Assembly: GCF_003206045.1 (NCBI RefSeq)
Contig: NZ_PZJM01000006.1
Location: 304,781 to 368,780, forward strand
Origin: Salinicola lusitanus
Lineage (GTDB): Bacteria > Pseudomonadota > Gammaproteobacteria > Pseudomonadales > Halomonadaceae
DNA: 64,000 nt
Direction of reading: 5' to 3'
This document shows, one piece after another, positions 18,412 to 27,148 of this stretch. The notes beneath the pieces are model-generated. The model made no database searches and was not told where the DNA came from. It saw only the letters and a list, made by a program, of their open reading frames with translations. The position numbers and the translations under genes are program-made. Within the stretch, counting starts at the first letter, position 1. Each line of letters starts with the position of its first letter.

Positions 18412-21400
18412 GTGTCATCAACCGTATCGAGATCGCCAACCTGCTCAACAAGCACGGTGACATCGCTTCGCCCTGGGAAGCCAAGATGCGCCACCTGCTG
18501 CTGGACCTGCGCGGACAGTCGAGCGCGATCAGCATGGAGAACGGCTTCGGCAAGACCACCATGGCCGAGGCCCTGATCGGCATGCTCTCCCGCGATCGCC
18601 AGCTCCTGACCCGGACCCGGCGCAAGTGTTCGCCGTCGAAGGTCAACGGCGAGGGTCGCAGCTGGACGCACCTGCGCGTCGAGTTTCGCGCCCAGGACAG
18701 CGCCAGCCAGCAGGACGACATGCTTGCCGTGGCCGGCGAGGAAGTCGCCGGCGAGACCTTCGTGTTCGGCATGTACGGCTACAGCGACGGCAGCGGGCTG
18801 GTGTTCTACCACTATCCGGGCAGGCTGGCCGACGTGCCGGTGCATCACATCACCCGCGATGGCAAGCTGGCGCTCTACGCCAATGCCGACTTCCAGAGCA
18901 CGATGCGCGCGCAGGGAGTGACCCGAGCCCACAACCGCGAGGAGTGGCTGGAAGCGGTGGGAGCGCATATCTCGCGCCGTGAACTGGCGCAGATGGCGGC
19001 GTTCCAGAAGGAGGGCGGTGCCGACAAGAGCCAGATCTTCAACGCGATCAAGCCGCGGGCCGGCGAGAAGGCCGATCAGGCGTTCTTCTACGAAGTGCTG
19101 GCGCCACAAATTCTCTCCGGGGCGACTCGCGGCGAGACCGACGAGGAAGAGGAGCTGATCGAGGATGTAATCCTCAACTCCGGCACCCGGATCACCGAAC
19201 TTCGCCATCGGCTGGCGGAAGCCGAGAGCGATCAGCAGCGCGCCAGCGACAAGGTCGAGCGGCTGGCCACCTTGAACGAAGAGGGCGAGGGTCTGCTCGA
19301 GGCGCGTCGCCAGTTGACCGAGCTCGATGCTTCGCTGCTCGAGGCCGAGCGACTGCTGGGCGGGCAGGCGCTGGCGCCGCTGCCGGGCCTGCCGGGAGGC
19401 AGCGGCAGCGTCGAACAGGCAGCGCCCGCCAAGGAGGCGGCCGACAACGCGGTTGGGTTTGCCTGGGTGGCCGGCGATACCGAACGGCCGCGGGTCTCCA
19501 CCTGGCTGCTGGCCAAGCTGTCGCGTCAGGCCGAGCGCAACGTGCGGCTGGCGCTCTCCGAGCGCGGCGCGCGAGTCGACACGCATCGTCGTCTGATCCA
19601 CCTGCCGCAGGCGGCCTGGACCACGGCCCGCGACATCGGCCATGTCTCGTTCGACCAGGCGCGGGCCTGGCTGGCGGACAGCCACGCCTTCAATGACGAC
19701 GCCTCGCGCTATCGTGCTCTCGGCCTGCTCGATGACGCCGCCGAGGCGTTCGAGTCGATGGATGGCAACCGTTTCCGCGAAGAGGTGATCGCCGACCGCG
19801 AATATCGCCGTTCGCTGCGCCTCGATGCCGAGCAGTTCGACGAGGAGATGGAGCGGCTGGAGCAGGAGCGCGAGCAGTTGGAATCGCGCCAGCGCGACTT
19901 CATCGACAATCAGAGCGTCTACACCCAGGCGCTGGCCGAGGGGCTCTTCACCGAGGCCGAACTGGAAACGCCGGAAGCCACCCGCGAGAGCGCGCAGGCG
20001 AGGTTGGCCGAGGCGCGCAAGGCGCATGCCGACCACCTGGGGCGGATTGGCGAGCTGAAGCAGCCGGCGCAGTGGTACGAAGCGTTCCTTGCCGAGCACC
20101 CCGATACCTCACCTGACGAACTGCTGGCGACCAAGGAAGCGCAGCAGGAGCAGCTGGAAGCGCAGCTCGACGATTGGGACGCGCAGGCAAACTCACTGGA
20201 TAGCCAGCGCGAGACGGTTCGCGAAGCGCTGCAGGTGCGACGCGAGCAGCGCCAGCGCCTGGAAGGGGAGCTGGCGCCGCTGGCCTCCGGCCGGCAGGCC
20301 TGGCAGACCTTCGCCGAACTCTGGCCCGAGCATTCGGCGGTGGGGTTCTGGAGCGAGCGCAAGAATGCGCTGGCAGCACACGAGCAGGCGCTGGCCGAGA
20401 GCCGTCGGGCCCAAAGCGATGCCCAGGCGCGTCTCGAACGGCTGGCGCCGCTCAGGGACGCCGCCGAGCGTTATCGTCACTGGCATGGCGAGGCCTCGCC
20501 GGTGCATCTGCGGGACACCCTCTATCGCCAGTCACGGGAAGCGCAGGATGGGCTGTATCGACTCGACCAGCAGGTCCAGCAACTCGGGACTCTGCAGCAG
20601 GCGCTGCAAGACTTCCGGGAACTCAGCGAACAGGCGCCGTCGGCCTGGCTCAAGGATGCCAAGGCGCGCTATCCCCGCCTGCTGCGAGAGCAGGAGACGC
20701 TGGCTGCCGCCATCGACGCGCGCGAGCAGTATCTCGAAAGCTTGAGCGGCGACCCCCTGGCCCGGCTCGCTTCCGAGGCCGAAGCCCGGGCGTGTCTCGA
20801 TGCCCGGGAGATCGCCTTTCGCCCCCTCCACGAGGTGCTGGCCGCTATCGAGGCGGAAGATGGCCAGCGCCGCGACTGGCTGGCCCAGGCTGCCGGCCAG
20901 CTGTTCGCGCCGGTGGTCGAAGGCGAGGACAACGCCCGCGAAGCGTCGCAGTGTCTGGTCGATGCCGGCTGCGGCGTTCCGGTGCTTGAGGCCGGTCGCC
21001 TGCAGGCAACGCTGGCACGTGGCGAGTTGCCGCTGGGGGCGGTGCAAGGTGTGGAAACGCTGGCGGTCAAGGCCGCGCTCGATCCCGCTTATCTGACCGC
21101 GCTGCGGGAGGAGACCCAGCAGCGTCTCGCGGTCGACCGTGAACGCCGGCTGGCGTTGGAAGCCGAGGTCCAGCGACTCGACCCCCACGGCGAGCGTTTT
21201 CATCTGGCGCTTCAGGCCGACGAAGCGGTCAGCCAGGATGTCGAAGTGCAACTGGCGGCGCTGGAGGAGCAGCGCGAGCGGGCGGAGAGCGAACGGCAGG
21301 CGCTCGAGCCGCGCTTGAGCGAGGCGGCGATGAAATCGATCGACGACTTCCAGCGCTTTCTCGAGGAGGGCGGCGAGCCCGCGCTGGAAGCGGCCGTCGA

Positions 21401-23324
21401 GGAGAGCGAGACCGCCGCGGCTCGTATCGAGACGCTGAGTCCGCAGCGCGAGCAGGCCGCCAGGGAGCTGGAGACCCACGGTGAGCTCTGGCTGGCGGCG
21501 GAGCGGTTCGCCGCGGCCGGCGGTGTCGAGCGACTGGAGGAGATCGATGCCAGCCTGGCGGCGCTGACCGAAACCCTGACCGAGCACGAGGAACGGTTCG
21601 CCGAAATCGCGCTGCAGAGTGAAGAGTTGAACGCCCGTCGCGACGAGTGTCGCGAGCAGTTGCGTCATCTGTTCGCCGACGGAGAGCGTGAACGTCTGCG
21701 CCGCCTGGCAGCGTTCGTCGCCGAGGAGGGACCGGGCTTCATGCGCGATGCCGAGACGCGGGAAACGGCGCTGGCGGCCGCCCTGGCCCAGGCCAGCCGA
21801 CGAGCCGACTTCGATTTCGCGCGGATCCGGGCATTCCTGGATGTCCGCGACGACCAGGGGGGCAATCGCACCCTGGAACGCGATATCGGCCGCCTCAAGC
21901 AGTCGCTCAAGGAGGCCCGGGAGCGGCGCAAGACCAATGGCCGCGAGCAGGGCGTGGTGGAAACCCGCGTGGCCCGTCACCAGCAGGCGCTGATGGTGGT
22001 GGATCAGCTGGCGGTGGCGTGGCTGGAGGTCTTGCGTCAACTGCCCGAGGGCTGGCTGGAACGTGCCGCTGCGGACGCCACGGCTCGCTGGCCGGCGGTG
22101 GGTGTCGATGCGCCACGGCTCGACGCGGCCATGGACGAGTGGTGCCAGTGGCTGGCATCGGCACTGGACGATCCCGGCGAGAAGACGGATGCCGCCGCGT
22201 TCGACCTCGAGGCCTTGGAGACCTGTCAGCAGACCCTGCTGGAAGGGCTGGGCGGGCTCAACCTTGGCGAGCGTGCCCGCAACCGGGAGCGCCAGGCCCG
22301 CGATGTGACGGCCCGGGAGAAGGCGCTGGCCTTGTCGCTGGAGTCGGCCAGTGCCAGTCGACTGTTCAACGAAACCGAGCGCGCGCGACTGGATACGCTG
22401 GAGGGCGTCAGCCACGCGGCGCTGGAGTCGCTGCGCGGCCTGCACCGTCAGTTGGGAGGGCAACTGGATGAGCATCGCCAGCGTGTGGCCCGGTTGCACG
22501 CCTCCCGGGAGCAGATCGAGGACACCCTGGTCGAGCGCCTGAGTTCGATCATCATCGACGCGGCCGGCAATCTGGAGATTCTCAAGCGTGTCGCGAAACG
22601 CTCCAGCGGTGGCGGCGCTTACTTCGAGGTCAAGGCCGACCTGATCGCCGACGAGTCGGTGCGGGAGCTGATCCAGCAGTTGCTGGCGGACATCGACGCC
22701 CATCTCGCGGTCCAGCGGCGGCGCCTCGAGCAGGTCGGCGATGGCGCGCAGGCCAAGGGTGGCCGCGACGACGAACTGACCCGCCAGATCCGCCGGCGCA
22801 TCTACCGCGGGCTGTTCTGCGACGTCACCATCCGCCTCAAGCACGATGCGATCCGTCCCCACGGCCGGCTGTTCTCGCTCAATGAGGACATGTCGGAAGG
22901 CCAGCGCGAGGCGGTCTCGCTGATGTGGCTGGTGAAGCTCTCCGAATTCGCCATCGAGCGCGAGCTGCGCGAACTGCCCGGCAGCCACAAGCGGCGGGCC
23001 CGTGCCAGCCGCGAGAGTGTCATCCTGCTCGATGGCCTGTTCTCCAAGCTCTCCCACCGCCGCCTGATCCAGGATTCGCTGGAGTCGTTGCGCAACACCC
23101 GAGGGCGTTTCCAGATGATCGGCCTGATCCACAACCCCAACTACGAGAACGATCCGAGCATCTTCCCCACCTATCTGGTCGGCAGCGTGATTGGCGGCCA
23201 GCAGGGGCAGGGCGGTCACGTCATCGTGCGCGAGGGGCAGGCAGTGGCTCCCGAGGAGACCGGTCGGGGTAGCGGCGAAGCCAGCCTGTTCGGTATCCAC
23301 GTGACCCCGGCTCCGGTGGAGTGA
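18408..23324 (+). CDS. Giant SMC-like ATPase (MksB/JetC-like) with altered Walker motifs
   Basis: A 1638-residue protein with split ATPase halves and very long Glu/Arg/Leu-rich coiled coils between them. N-terminal Walker A is MENGFGKTT (residues 43-51): K49 is intact but the first Gly of GxxGxGK[ST] is Met. A globular, hinge-like segment interrupts the coil around residues 800-905. The C-terminal half has an ABC signature MSEGQ (1495-1499), Walker B SVILLDGLF (D1542) with Gly at the usual catalytic Glu position, a D-loop-like SKLSHR, and a switch His in GLIHNP (H1575). Related SMC-like proteins load DNA into loops for segregation or plasmid defence. The GTG start overlaps the previous stop (GTGA) with GAGGAG at 18394-18399. 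It is longer than typical MukB (about 1480). Confidence 0.75.
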   Translation: MSVINRIEIANLLNKHGDIASPWEAKMRHLLLDLRGQSSAISMENGFGKTTMAEALIGMLSRDRQLLTRTRRKCSPSKVNGEGRSWTHLRVEFRAQDSASQQDDMLAVAGEEVAGETFVFGMYGYSDGSGLVFYHYPGRLADVPVHHITRDGKLALYANADFQSTMRAQGVTRAHNREEWLEAVGAHISRRELAQMAAFQKEGGADKSQIFNAIKPRAGEKADQAFFYEVLAPQILSGATRGETDEEEELIEDVILNSGTRITELRHRLAEAESDQQRASDKVERLATLNEEGEGLLEARRQLTELDASLLEAERLLGGQALAPLPGLPGGSGSVEQAAPAKEAADNAVGFAWVAGDTERPRVSTWLLAKLSRQAERNVRLALSERGARVDTHRRLIHLPQAAWTTARDIGHVSFDQARAWLADSHAFNDDASRYRALGLLDDAAEAFESMDGNRFREEVIADREYRRSLRLDAEQFDEEMERLEQEREQLESRQRDFIDNQSVYTQALAEGLFTEAELETPEATRESAQARLAEARKAHADHLGRIGELKQPAQWYEAFLAEHPDTSPDELLATKEAQQEQLEAQLDDWDAQANSLDSQRETVREALQVRREQRQRLEGELAPLASGRQAWQTFAELWPEHSAVGFWSERKNALAAHEQALAESRRAQSDAQARLERLAPLRDAAERYRHWHGEASPVHLRDTLYRQSREAQDGLYRLDQQVQQLGTLQQALQDFRELSEQAPSAWLKDAKARYPRLLREQETLAAAIDAREQYLESLSGDPLARLASEAEARACLDAREIAFRPLHEVLAAIEAEDGQRRDWLAQAAGQLFAPVVEGEDNAREASQCLVDAGCGVPVLEAGRLQATLARGELPLGAVQGVETLAVKAALDPAYLTALREETQQRLAVDRERRLALEAEVQRLDPHGERFHLALQADEAVSQDVEVQLAALEEQRERAESERQALEPRLSEAAMKSIDDFQRFLEEGGEPALEAAVEESETAAARIETLSPQREQAARELETHGELWLAAERFAAAGGVERLEEIDASLAALTETLTEHEERFAEIALQSEELNARRDECREQLRHLFADGERERLRRLAAFVAEEGPGFMRDAETRETALAAALAQASRRADFDFARIRAFLDVRDDQGGNRTLERDIGRLKQSLKEARERRKTNGREQGVVETRVARHQQALMVVDQLAVAWLEVLRQLPEGWLERAAADATARWPAVGVDAPRLDAAMDEWCQWLASALDDPGEKTDAAAFDLEALETCQQTLLEGLGGLNLGERARNRERQARDVTAREKALALSLESASASRLFNETERARLDTLEGVSHAALESLRGLHRQLGGQLDEHRQRVARLHASREQIEDTLVERLSSIIIDAAGNLEILKRVAKRSSGGGAYFEVKADLIADESVRELIQQLLADIDAHLAVQRRRLEQVGDGAQAKGGRDDELTRQIRRRIYRGLFCDVTIRLKHDAIRPHGRLFSLNEDMSEGQREAVSLMWLVKLSEFAIERELRELPGSHKRRARASRESVILLDGLFSKLSHRRLIQDSLESLRNTRGRFQMIGLIHNPNYENDPSIFPTYLVGSVIGGQQGQGGHVIVREGQAVAPEETGRGSGEASLFGIHVTPAPVE

Positions 23325-23382
23325 TCGGCAAGGCCCGGAAAATGGCCCAGTCTCATGACACTCGCGGCGATGAAGTAAGGTA

Positions 23383-23417
23383 AAAAAAAGGGCCTGCCGC
23401 TGTGGCAGGCCCTTTTT
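23383..23417. terminator. Bidirectional intrinsic terminator
   Basis: GGGCCTGCC and GGCAGGCCC pair across a 5-nt loop. Eight A precede the stem and five T follow it. It lies between the Mks-like operon (+) and the convergent cfa gene (-) and should stop both. Confidence 0.92.
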
Positions 23418-23467
23418 CTCTCACGTGAGTTTCAGCCTTCAACACTCTTCGTCGCTCGTGGTCCGGA

Positions 23468-24619
23468 TCAGCGCGGCGAGTCGTAACGTCCGCCGCGACC
23501 GTTGGAGTAGACCACCTGCCATAGCTGGAGATCCCGCGCCCGGAAGGCGCCGGCGCAGGAGCCGAGATAGTAGAGGAACATCCGCTTGACCCGCTCCCCG
23601 TAGTTGCCGGCGATCTCGTGCCAGTGGGCGAGCAGGTTCTCCTGCCATGCCATCAGCGTGGTGTCGTAGTCGGCGCCGAAGTTCTGCCAGTCTTCCATCA
23701 CCAACTTGCCTTCGCTGGCGTCGGCGACCTGCTGGACCGAGGGCAAGATGCCGTTGGGGAAGATGTACTTGTTGATCCAGGGGTCGACGCTGACATCGTT
23801 AGTGTTGGAGCCGATCGTGTGCAACACGAATAGGCCACCGGGCTTCAACAGCCGTTTGACGGTATCGAAGTAGGTGGCGTAGTTGCGCTGACCGACGTGT
23901 TCGAACATGCCGATCGACACGATACGGTCGAATTCGCCGCTGAGCTCGCGATAATCCTCGAGCAGTATCTCCACCGGCAGCCCGGCGCAGCGTTCACGGC
24001 CCAGCTTTGCCTGCTCCTCGGAGATGGTGATGCCGGTGACTTCGACGCCGTACTGGCGGGCGGCGTGCTCGGCGAAGCTGGCCCAGCCGCAGCCGATGTC
24101 GAGCACTTGCATGCCAGGCTCGAGATCGAGCTTGCGGCAGGCGAGATCGAGCTTGGCGATTTGTGCCTCGTGCAGTGTTCGGGCTTCCTTCCAGTAGCCG
24201 CAGGAGTAGCAGAGCGTCTCGTCCAGCATGCGAGTGAAAAGATCGTTGCCGAAGTCGTAGTGCTCCTTGCCGACGATATAGGCCCTTGCCTTGCTCTGCA
24301 GGTTCATCAGGCTCGACTGCAGTTTGTAGACGATGCGCTCGGCGGTGGTATGCGCAATGCTGCCGAGCCCGTGACGCAGCAGGCGATGAATCATCTCGTC
24401 GATGCGATCACACTCCCACCAGCCATCCATGTAGGCTTCGCCGAAGCCGATGGATCCCTGGCGGATGACTCTCGAGAAGAGATCGGGATGGTGGACGCGG
24501 ATATCCCAGGGTTGATTGCCATTGAGGGTGACGCCGGAGCCCTCGAGCATTCTTGCGAGGGTCTGGCGGGCGCGGGTATCGGGCAACGCGACGGGGGCGA
24601 TAGGCGTATTACTGGTCAT
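23468..24619 (-). CDS. cfa: Cyclopropane-fatty-acyl-phospholipid synthase
   Basis: Cfa methylates cis double bonds of membrane phospholipid acyl chains with S-adenosylmethionine, stabilising membranes in stationary phase and under salt or acid stress. The 383-residue protein has the SAM-binding VLDIGCGWA motif (172-180), the preceding YDFGNDLF segment, and EHVGQRNYATYF and FPNGILPS motifs of the CMAS family. Length equals E. coli Cfa. ATG 24619 has AGGAAAC 7 bp upstream; the frame extends to 24868 without similarity. It is monocistronic. Confidence 0.95.
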   Translation of the reverse strand: MTSNTPIAPVALPDTRARQTLARMLEGSGVTLNGNQPWDIRVHHPDLFSRVIRQGSIGFGEAYMDGWWECDRIDEMIHRLLRHGLGSIAHTTAERIVYKLQSSLMNLQSKARAYIVGKEHYDFGNDLFTRMLDETLCYSCGYWKEARTLHEAQIAKLDLACRKLDLEPGMQVLDIGCGWASFAEHAARQYGVEVTGITISEEQAKLGRERCAGLPVEILLEDYRELSGEFDRIVSIGMFEHVGQRNYATYFDTVKRLLKPGGLFVLHTIGSNTNDVSVDPWINKYIFPNGILPSVQQVADASEGKLVMEDWQNFGADYDTTLMAWQENLLAHWHEIAGNYGERVKRMFLYYLGSCAGAFRARDLQLWQVVYSNGRGGRYDSPR

Positions 24620-25095
24620 ATTGTTTCCTAGCAAGGGGCGCAATGCGTACCCCGGCCGCCTGAAAACATCGTTTCGTTCGAACGACGAAAAATAACCATT
24701 TGACTTGCGGATTCGACCGCGCTGACGCGTTTTTTCGGTCATTTTCCACTCGCTTGAAACGGCCCGAAGGATCAAGCTATGGCGGCGGAGGCGTGGTGCG
24801 CCATGGTCCCTGTTCCCTACTGGCCATGCGGTATCCGAAGCCGCCGTGTTCGCCGACATTCCAGACACAGCCCAGCCTGATGGTATTAGCCATATTTACA
24901 TTGCGTGCTAACGTCTTTGCCGTCAATAAGCCTAGCGCTATTGTCACGATAGTCCAGACCGGATTGTGCTTTTTACAGAGGATCCGTTGCATCGATACAC
25001 TGGATCGGCCCCGGTCGAATCCACCCACCGGGCGGGGCCGGGATGCGAACGGCACAGTACCGCGCAACGGAAAAATCGATCAGAGGAGCGAAGTC
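24620..25095. other. 476-bp intergenic region between divergent cfa and the thiamine-binding-type gene
   Basis: No supported gene. It is clearly richer in A+T than its neighbours, especially 24660-24700 and 24890-24975. A perfect 12-bp palindrome TCGTTCGAACGA sits at 24674-24685, 55 bp upstream of the cfa ATG. Several -10-like hexamers occur but none has a convincing -35. No TPP-riboswitch motif was seen in front of the downstream gene. Confidence 0.5.
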
Positions 25096-25395
25096 ATGCA
25101 CGTCATCGTCGATCTATGCGTCGTGCCGCTGGGGGTCGGGGTCTCGGTGTCGACCCATGTGGCGGAATGCCAGCGAATCATCGAGGCGTCCGGTCTCCAT
25201 CACCGGATGCACGCCTACGGCACCAACATCGAGGGGCCATGGGACGAGGTGATGGCTGTGATCAAGGCATGCCACGAAGGGGTTCATGCGATGGGAGCGC
25301 CACGTATCACCACGACGTTGAAGATGGGGACGCGGACGGATCGCGAGCAACGCATGGATGACAAGGTCGAAAGTGTCGAGGCCCTGCGCCGCTGA
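25096..25395 (+). CDS. Thiamine-binding-type protein, UPF0045/MTH1187 family
   Basis: A 99-residue ferredoxin-fold protein of the YqgV/MTH1187 family (VPLGVGVSVSTHVAECQRIIEASG, then TNIEGPWDEVMAVIKACHE). Some members bind thiamine; the in vivo role is unclear. ATG 25096 follows AGAGGAG at 25082-25088. A longer in-frame extension back to 24700 lacks similarity and is rejected. It stands alone, with no thiamine genes next to it. Confidence 0.85.
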   Translation: MHVIVDLCVVPLGVGVSVSTHVAECQRIIEASGLHHRMHAYGTNIEGPWDEVMAVIKACHEGVHAMGAPRITTTLKMGTRTDREQRMDDKVESVEALRR

Positions 25396-25560
25396 CGCTG
25401 TCCGACATTAACAACGTCTGAAGAGCGCCTAAGCTCGACCATGTCGCGTCCGAACCGGCTCACCGAACAACGTTCAGGACGGCCCGGTCTCTCCCTCGCT
25501 GGCGGTTTTTCGGATGGAGCCTTGGCCGCGTCGACGGGTGATCAAGGCCTGGAGGGTAGT

Positions 25561-25581
25561 CGCCGGCCGTAATGGCCGGCG
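25561..25581. terminator. GC hairpin next to the lipoprotein gene
   Basis: CGCCGGCC and GGCCGGCG form an 8-bp stem around GTAAT, 9 bp beyond the stop of the minus-strand lipoprotein gene. No T-tract follows in either direction, so this is a possible weak or factor-dependent terminator or an mRNA end-protecting hairpin. Confidence 0.4.
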
Positions 25582-25589
25582 AGAGGGGA

Positions 25590-25973
25590 TCAGCCGCAGC
25601 GAATGGTCCAGGTCACCTTGTAGCCATCGCCTTCCTGGGTAGCGGCCTGGAGTTCGGTATCCTCGTCTACCGTCGCACCCTCGAGTTGCTGATTGGTGCT
25701 GGCGGCCTTGCTCGAGTCCTCGCCGGGCCCCATCGTCTGCTGTTTCACGATCACGAACTTGTCGTAGTCCTGCGCCTCACACTGCTCCAGGGCGCGCTCC
25801 TTGGCATTGCTCATCGCCTCGTCCTGATCGTCGCCCAGTCCGGTCACGACATAGCGAGTCGCCTCTTTCTCGACCGAGCTGCTGTCGCTGGCGCAACCCG
25901 CGAGAGTGCCCAGCGTAAGCAGGCCGGCCAATACCATCCAGATCGGTGTCGTTGCCATCGTCGTCTTGCTCAT
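25590..25973 (-). CDS. Small predicted lipoprotein of unknown function
   Basis: A 127-residue protein with a lipoprotein signal ending in LAGC (Cys about residue 25). It continues into a Ser/Glu-rich mature N-terminus and a small alpha/beta region (YVVTGLGDDQDEAMSNAKERALEQC, then YKVTWTIRCG) containing two further cysteines that could form a disulfide. ATG 25973 has AAGGAG 7 bp upstream. No family was recognised. The middle resembles small outer-membrane-associated stress proteins only in style. It appears monocistronic. Confidence 0.75.
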   Translation of the reverse strand: MSKTTMATTPIWMVLAGLLTLGTLAGCASDSSSVEKEATRYVVTGLGDDQDEAMSNAKERALEQCEAQDYDKFVIVKQQTMGPGEDSSKAASTNQQLEGATVDEDTELQAATQEGDGYKVTWTIRCG

Positions 25974-26136
25974 GTCACTGCTCCTTGTGTCACGGTGTTC
26001 CATCGGCCCGCCATGATGCCCGGCGGTGCCGGGTTATCATTCTAGTGTAGAATCTGGGCTGCCATTCGCAAGCCCGTGAATGACGTAAGTCTTTCTACGG
26101 CCGGGAAAATGTCGCCTTTGTGCGACGTGTTGCCGA

Positions 26137-27045
26137 TCAGGCCGAGGCAGTCGGCGTCGCTTCCGGTGCTCTCAGCCACGTATCGCCGGCAGACAGCAGG
26201 TGCGCGGTCAGGGCATCGAGCAGCTCGCCGCCGTGACGCCAGAAGTGCCAGTAGAGCGGCACATCCAACGGGCGCTGCGGGTCGAGATCGACCAGATCAC
26301 CACTCGATAGCCAATCGCTGCCCTGGCACTCGGGGATCATGGCATAGCCGATACCGGCGAGAGCCATGTGCAACACGCCTTCCGACGATGGGCAGAGGTG
26401 GTGCGGAAACGGATCCTTGAACCCGTGCAGGTCGAGGTAGCGCTGATGCAGACGATCCTCTGGTCCGTAGAGAATCGCTGGCGCCCGCTCCAGCGCCTGC
26501 TGGGAGATGCCCTCCGCGAAATGACGCTCGGCGAATCCGGGGCTGGCCATGACGCGGTAGCGCATGGCGCCGAGGGCGCGCGACCGTGCACCCTGGACCG
26601 GTCGCGCGGTAGCACAGATGCAGCCGGCCACCTCGCCATCGCGCATGCGGCGCAGCGCTACCTCCTGATCGTCCACCACCAGGTCCAGCAGCACGCCGCG
26701 ACGATGGCAGAAATCGCCGAGGGTCGGCGCCCACCAGGTTGCGAGACTGTCGGCGTTGATCGCCAGCCTGAGCCGCTGCGTTCCCTCTCCCAGCGCCGGG
26801 ATCCGGTCCAGCAGATCATGCTCCAGCAGCCGCACCTGCTGGGCGTGATTGAGAAGTCGCTGGCCCAGCGGGGTCGGCAGCAGGCGCGGGGTGCGGACGA
26901 CCACCGGCTGGCCCAGACGCGCTTCCAGCAGCTTGATTCGTTGGGAGACTGCCGACTGGGTCAGATTGAGCTGTTGAGCGCCACGATCGAAGCCGCCTTG
27001 ATCGACGATGGCGGAGAGAGCTTCAAGGAGTTTGTAATCCAGCAT
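26137..27045 (-). CDS. argP: LysR-family regulator ArgP/IciA
   Basis: A 302-residue LysR-type regulator. The N-terminal winged helix-turn-helix reads GGFDRGAQQLNLTQSAVSQR and the effector domain follows. Full-length similarity in style to ArgP and divergent placement beside a LysE/ArgO exporter make this call firm. ArgP activates argO in response to arginine and is repressed by lysine. I use ATG 27045; a TTG at 27048 directly precedes it. No good ribosome-binding site is visible, as is common for self-regulated LysR genes. Confidence 0.9.
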   Translation of the reverse strand: MLDYKLLEALSAIVDQGGFDRGAQQLNLTQSAVSQRIKLLEARLGQPVVVRTPRLLPTPLGQRLLNHAQQVRLLEHDLLDRIPALGEGTQRLRLAINADSLATWWAPTLGDFCHRRGVLLDLVVDDQEVALRRMRDGEVAGCICATARPVQGARSRALGAMRYRVMASPGFAERHFAEGISQQALERAPAILYGPEDRLHQRYLDLHGFKDPFPHHLCPSSEGVLHMALAGIGYAMIPECQGSDWLSSGDLVDLDPQRPLDVPLYWHFWRHGGELLDALTAHLLSAGDTWLRAPEATPTASA

Positions 27046-27148
27046 CAAGTTTTCTAATGCCTCATTAGCTGATTCATTTTTATTAATAGACGATGTCGCC
27101 GCATGATGCGAATCCCCGTGCCTTCACGCCGTCACATGAGACACCGTC
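27046..27148. promoter_or_regulatory. Divergent argP/lysE control region with a LysR-type palindrome
   Basis: The 103-bp gap is AT-rich in its left half. CTAATG-CCT-CATTAG at 27054-27068 is a perfect 6-bp inverted repeat that contains a T-N11-A core, the LysR-type binding pattern. An AT tract TTTTTATTAATAG follows at about 27078-27090 and could hold the lysE -10. ArgP binding here is inferred. Confidence 0.6.

Noticed and set aside
17961-20099. 712-codon minus-strand frame across the MksE-like and SMC-like genes
   Set aside because: Same shadow effect; it crosses two real genes that overlap on the + strand.
20532-23300. Open frame of 922 codons on the minus strand inside the SMC-like gene
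   Set aside because: It is a shadow of the GC-rich coding strand. Its translation is rich in His/Arg/Gln/Leu with no domain, and the + strand frame has ATPase motifs.
16018-23324. Complete Wadjet defence system
   Set aside because: A JetD/MksG-type nuclease gene is not found next to the operon, so only a condensin-like core can be claimed.
24620-25095. TPP riboswitch for the thiamine-binding-type gene
   Set aside because: The CUGAGA and related TPP elements are not seen in the leader.
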